From DATLSM01 sp049585815 (GTDB taxonomy: Bacteria; Actinomycetota; Thermoleophilia; Solirubrobacterales; 70-9): 8,751 bases of DNA. The notes beneath the pieces were generated by a model. That model worked only from the letters and a program-made list of their open reading frames with translations. It had not been told where the DNA came from and ran no database searches. Of this stretch, positions 6,587 to 8,751 are shown one piece after another (the stretch's first letter is position 1; every line of letters starts with the position of its first letter). A program made the position numbers and the translations under genes. Location: NCBI GenBank assembly GCA_049585815.1, contig JBAVAR010000033.1, forward strand, positions 1-8,751. The letters are read 5' to 3'.

Positions 6587-6610
6587 GATTCATCCCGTAC
6601 GGGATGAATC
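6587..6610. repeat. Perfect 24-bp palindrome downstream of the nucleotidyltransferase operon
   Basis: The arms are GATTCATCCC (6587-6596) and GGGATGAATC (6601-6610) around a central GTAC, and all 24 positions are self-complementary. It begins 23 bp after the nucleotidyltransferase stop. As RNA it makes a 10-bp stem with a 4-nt loop on either strand but has no T-run after it. It could be a terminator or a binding site for a dimeric regulator. Confidence 0.7.
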
Positions 6611-6851
6611 CGGATGGCATCATCGCCGAGCACCCTGATCGAGCCTCCCCGGGAACCCATCGCCCTTGCACTGAGCTAGACACCCGATCCGATTTCGAAG
6701 CCACGGCAAAGTCCCCAACAGCCGCGGTCCGCCTGGCGTCGGGAGCAACCAGACGGAGTCGCGTCCGGTTTATGGGTGGACCGTTCCACGACATCTCTCC
6801 GTCTTAGCCGTATTGCTACCTGCACTCGAACCATCCGACCACTCGGGAGCC

Positions 6852-6857
6852 AAGGAG
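6852..6857 (+). promoter_or_regulatory. Strong Shine-Dalgarno for the decapeptide-repeat gene
   Basis: AAGGAGG begins at 6852, with 6-7 bases between it and ATG 6865. It marks the true start of the next gene and shows that the downstream open frame needs this ATG despite the frameshift between them. Confidence 0.8.
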
Positions 6858-6864
6858 GCAGAGA

Positions 6865-7560
6865 ATGAACAAGGTCAAGCTGAAGCGACCCGCGCCAGGA
6901 ACCGTCCTCGGCCCTCGCCCTGATCGTCGCCGTCGCCGGCAACACCGGCGCCTTTGCCGGAACCGGCCATAAGATCACCAGGGCCGACATCGCCAAGGGA
7001 GCGGTCACCGCCAACGCGATCGCCCTGGGCGCGGTTCGGGCCAAGGCCCTGGCGAAGAACGCCGTCCACCCCAACGCCTTGGCACCCGGTTCCGTCAACG
7101 CCGCAGCTCTCGCCACTGGCGCCGTTGGCTCTAACGCTCTTTCCGCCGGCGCCGTCAACTCGAAGGCGCTGGCCGCCGGTGCGGTCGGGGTGAGCGCTCT
7201 CGCCTCAGACGCAGTTACCGCCAGCGCAATCGCTCCCGAATCGATCCACGGCTATGCCCTCGGTCCCGTGACCATGCACAGCGCGCAGATCGCCGACCTC
7301 GATGAAGTCGCGGATAACGGCACATGGACAGCCTCGGATACCGAAGTCGCTGCCTGCGCCACCGGGGAACACCTACTCACCGGGGGGTCATCTTCACCAA
7401 TCCCGGGAACCGCGAAGTTGGCATCCTTGAGTCATTGCCCTTCAGCAACTCCTCGCTGGCGGGGGTCATCGGGCAGATCACCAGCAATTCAGGCGGAACC
7501 TCTGCGGCCGAAGTGCAGGCGATCTCTCAAGTAGGTGCAGAGGTTCAATGCCCCGCATAA
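6865..7560 (+). pseudogene. Exported decapeptide-repeat protein with two compensating frameshifts
   Basis: ATG 6865 has a strong Shine-Dalgarno and begins MNKVKLKRPAPG, a basic signal-peptide start, but its frame stops at 6958-6960. The hydrophobic core (SSALALIVAVAGNTGAFA) continues in the +1 frame from about 6902. Dropping one A at 6900-6901 joins them as KRPAPG-PSSALAL. That second frame encodes ten 10-residue repeats and then a C-terminal domain. At a run of six Gs (7382-7387) one more G is needed to restore TGG-VIFTNPGNREV and a normal end at TAA 7558-7560. The shifts are opposite, so the span of 696 bp is a multiple of three and the repaired product is about 231 residues. The repaired C-terminal domain (GVIFTNPGNREV, GQITSNSGGTS) resembles one I know from exported actinobacterial repeat proteins. 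Function is unknown. The cause is either real decay or sequence error. Confidence 0.75.
6983..7282 (+). repeat. Ten tandem 30-bp units encoding a decapeptide repeat
   Basis: Ten units of ten residues follow the pattern x-A-L/I-A-x-G-A-V-x-x, for example NALAPGSVNA, AALATGAVGS, NALSAGAVNS and KALAAGAVGV. The regular small and aliphatic positions suggest a beta-solenoid or trimeric stalk-like structure. The coding frame stays open through all ten units. Confidence 0.8.
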
Positions 7561-7796
7561 GCAGTTTTTTCGGAATCGTCGTTGAGAAATACTTCAGAGA
7601 CCGTCCGCCTCCGCATTTCCATGCGCTGTACGCCGGCGAAAAAGCCAAGATCGAGATCGCGACGGGAGACGTCTTGAGCGGCTCTCTTTCTCCTCGGACA
7701 CTGCGACTTGTGCGCGAATGGATGGAGCTGCATCGCCCCGAGCTGGAGTTAAACTTTCAGCGGGTTGGCAAACGAAGAACAGCCTTACCTAACTAA
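7548..7796 (+). CDS. DUF4160 family protein
   Basis: An 82-residue cytoplasmic protein of the DUF4160 family, full length. The start MPRISSFFGIVVEKYFRD fits the family opening. The characteristic D-x-x-PPHFHA block is present as D18, PP 21-22 and HFH 23-25, followed by the LSGSLSPRTLRLVREWMELHRPELELN region. The clustered Asp and His residues suggest a metal or catalytic site, but the activity is not known. ATG 7548 overlaps the end of the preceding gene by 13 bases, and AGAGG at 7539-7543 is a suitable ribosome site. It is followed 13 bp later by a DUF2442 gene. DUF4160 and DUF2442 genes are often adjacent, and the pair is sometimes suspected of being a toxin-antitoxin module. That role is not shown here. 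Confidence 0.9.
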   Translation: MPRISSFFGIVVEKYFRDRPPPHFHALYAGEKAKIEIATGDVLSGSLSPRTLRLVREWMELHRPELELNFQRVGKRRTALPN

Positions 7797-7809
7797 TCGA
7801 ACCGCTGAA

Positions 7810-8190
7810 ATGACCGAGATCATTCGTGCCGTAGGTGTTGAGCCACTTGAGGGCTACGTCATCCGCGTCGCTTTTTCTGACGGAGCGGTGAAGGAGATTG
7901 ACTTCAGTGAGGATCTTGCCTGGGCCAAGGGCGTTTTCTTGGCGATTCGCGATCCACGGATTTTTTCCGGGGTGCACATCAACGAGGCCAGTGGCACCAT
8001 TGAGTGGCCCGGCGAAGTTGATCTCGACCCAGAGGTGCTCTCGGTCTGTTCGAGCCGGCATCTGGCCCGCCTTTGCGCCGTCGCACGATCCGCGAGCCCG
8101 CGAAGGCCGTCAGCTAGTGCACCATCTCTAAAACGGCTTTACACCGCCCCACCTTCTCGAGGATCGAGTCGATCGAGGCGGTCCAGATGA
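7810..8190 (+). CDS. DUF2442 family protein with a frameshifted C-terminus
   Basis: Residues 1-77 follow the DUF2442 pattern: YVIRVAFSDGAVKEIDFS (16-33), GVFLAIRDPRIFSGVHI (41-57), then GTIEWPGEVDLDPEVL (62-77). After L77 the frame becomes Ser/Arg-rich and unlike the family (SVCSSRHLARLC...), running to TGA 8188-8190 for 126 residues in total. Reading one base back, from 8043, gives GLFEPASGPPLRRRTIREPA, a normal family ending, with stop TAG 8115-8117. One missing base at about 8041-8042 (a TAC codon reduced to TC) restores a protein of about 102 residues. ATG 7810 is preferred over TTG 7765 because the family normally begins close to this point. It pairs with DUF4160 upstream. As written, it overlaps the transposase gene tail-to-tail by 77 bp. 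Confidence 0.8.
   Translation: MTEIIRAVGVEPLEGYVIRVAFSDGAVKEIDFSEDLAWAKGVFLAIRDPRIFSGVHINEASGTIEWPGEVDLDPEVLSVCSSRHLARLCAVARSASPRRPSASAPSLKRLYTAPPSRGSSRSRRSR
8114..8117. other. CTAG, possible IS630 insertion junction
   Basis: IS630-family elements insert at TA, often within CTAG, and duplicate the TA. Here CTAG holds both the stop of the repaired DUF2442 frame (TAG 8115-8117, plus strand) and the transposase stop (8116-8114, minus strand). This is consistent with the element's end lying at this TA. The other end and its inverted repeat are outside the window. Confidence 0.35.
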
Positions 8191-8751
8191 ACGGCTTGGG
8201 ATCGTCGTTGTGGGCCTTCAGATAGTCCTCGATCGCGACGATCAGATCGGGGACGCCGTAGAAGACACCACGGCGGATCGCCTTGTCGGTGAGCTCTCTG
8301 AGCCAGCGCTCGACAAGGCTTAACCAAGAGCTCGACGTCGGCGTGAAGTGCAGGTGAAAGCGAGGGTGCTTGTGGAGCCACGTGTTGACGTTGGCGTGCT
8401 TGTGGGTTCGGTAGTTATCGAGGATCAGGTGAAGCTCCAGCTCCTCTGGTAACTCACGATCGAGACGACGCAGGAATTTCAGGAACTCCTGGTGGCGGTG
8501 ACGGGGCAGGCACTGCCCGATCACGCTGCCGTCGAGCGTGTTGAGCGCCGCGAACAGGGTGGTCGTTCCATTGCGCTTGTAGTCATGGGTCATGGTGCCG
8601 GCGCGCCCCCGCTTCATCGGCAGGCCCGGCTGGGTGCGATCGAGCGCCTGGATCTGGCTCTTCTCATCAACGCACAGCACCAGTGCCTTCTCCGGAGGGT
8701 TCAGATAAAGGCCGACCACGTCGGTCAGCTTCTCGGTGAAGTGCGGATCGG
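8114..8751 (-). CDS. IS630-family transposase, N-terminus beyond the window
   Basis: DDE transposase of the IS630/Tc1-mariner group. The frame is open to the right edge (first full codon GAT 8749), so the N-terminal helix-turn-helix DNA-binding part is off the window and a start at GTG 8719 is not real. Visible catalytic residues, numbered from the edge, are D28 in VLCVDEKSQ, D111 in LILDNYRTHK and E147 in LVERW, with about 35 residues between the last two, as expected for the family. The blocks RHRHQEFL, HLHFTPTSSSW and SILEKV are also typical. No stop or frameshift is seen in these 212 residues, so the visible part looks functional. The stop falls in CTAG 8114-8117. The enzyme would cut and join the element at TA targets. 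Confidence 0.93.
   Translation of the reverse strand, partial: DPHFTEKLTDVVGLYLNPPEKALVLCVDEKSQIQALDRTQPGLPMKRGRAGTMTHDYKRNGTTTLFAALNTLDGSVIGQCLPRHRHQEFLKFLRRLDRELPEELELHLILDNYRTHKHANVNTWLHKHPRFHLHFTPTSSSWLSLVERWLRELTDKAIRRGVFYGVPDLIVAIEDYLKAHNDDPKPFIWTASIDSILEKVGRCKAVLEMVH
8114..8751 (-). mobile_element. Partial IS630-family insertion sequence
   Basis: The transposase and the TA-containing CTAG at 8114-8117 define the left part of an IS630-type element that continues past the right edge. Its terminal inverted repeat should begin with TGCACCATCTC (8118 onward) if the junction is at CTAG. This cannot be confirmed without the other end. Confidence 0.75.

Larger units (their letters stand above)
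6564..6864. other. 301-bp intergenic gap holding a 24-bp palindrome
   Basis: No gene is supported here. The gap holds an 8-bp palindrome (TCCGCGGA, 6579-6586) abutting a perfect 24-bp palindrome at 6587-6610. The rest, up to the ribosome site at 6852, shows nothing I can name. The long plus-strand frame that crosses it reads through the neighbouring nucleotidyltransferase gene out of frame. Confidence 0.5.

Noticed and set aside
5953..6807. Plus-strand frame of 284 codons across the nucleotidyltransferase
   Set aside because: It overlaps two well-supported genes out of frame and is rich in Ser, Arg and Pro with no motif, which is typical of a shadow frame.
7079..7534. The repeat frame as a stand-alone gene starting at TTG 7079
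   Set aside because: It would start in the middle of the decapeptide repeats, with no ribosome site or signal peptide, and it ends in an unnatural tail after the G-run. A frameshifted larger gene explains it better.

Overview
The window is GC-rich, densely coded DNA. It looks like a chromosomal segment from a high-GC actinobacterium, most likely class Thermoleophilia (Solirubrobacterales or Gaiellales relatives). That placement is an inference. It rests on codon use, on the four-cysteine exported protein at 222-1016, on the secreted propeller/Ig-like protein at 3939-5405 with its basic C-terminal domain, and on the exported decapeptide-repeat protein at 6865-7560. All three resemble families I associate with that class.

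Layout. At 1-1016 there is the tail of an unrecognised protein, followed 6 bp later by a secreted four-cysteine protein. A 359-bp gap follows, then signal peptidase I (lepB) on the minus strand. Divergent from lepB is a VapBC-type toxin-antitoxin operon (2193-2875), preceded by three spaced copies of an ACCCATCGC-like element. A short-chain dehydrogenase on the minus strand (2890-3777) converges on vapC. Divergent from it is a secreted protein of six YWTD/LDL-receptor-B-like blades, an Ig-like domain and a basic C-terminal domain (3939-5405).

Next is a two-gene operon (5625-6563): a small conserved protein and a DUF6036/AbiEii-like nucleotidyltransferase. It has the architecture of a toxin-antitoxin pair, and a perfect 24-bp palindrome lies just downstream. 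The last part (6865-8751) is visibly disturbed. An exported ten-residue-repeat protein carries two opposite one-base frameshifts. A DUF4160/DUF2442 pair follows, with a one-base frameshift near the end of the DUF2442 gene. An IS630-family transposase runs in from the right edge. Its stop codon shares a CTAG with the stop of the repaired DUF2442 frame, which is the kind of site IS630 elements target.

How the genes relate. This is an accessory-flavoured stretch: two or three toxin-antitoxin-like modules and an insertion sequence lie between ordinary housekeeping (lepB, SDR) and secreted-protein genes. Signal peptidase I would process the exported proteins encoded nearby, but there is no sign of co-transcription with them. 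I saw no tRNA, rRNA, CRISPR array or complete prophage. The most interesting points are the nucleotidyltransferase pair, the repeated element upstream of vapB, the 24-bp palindrome, and the cluster of three single-base indels next to the IS630 end.
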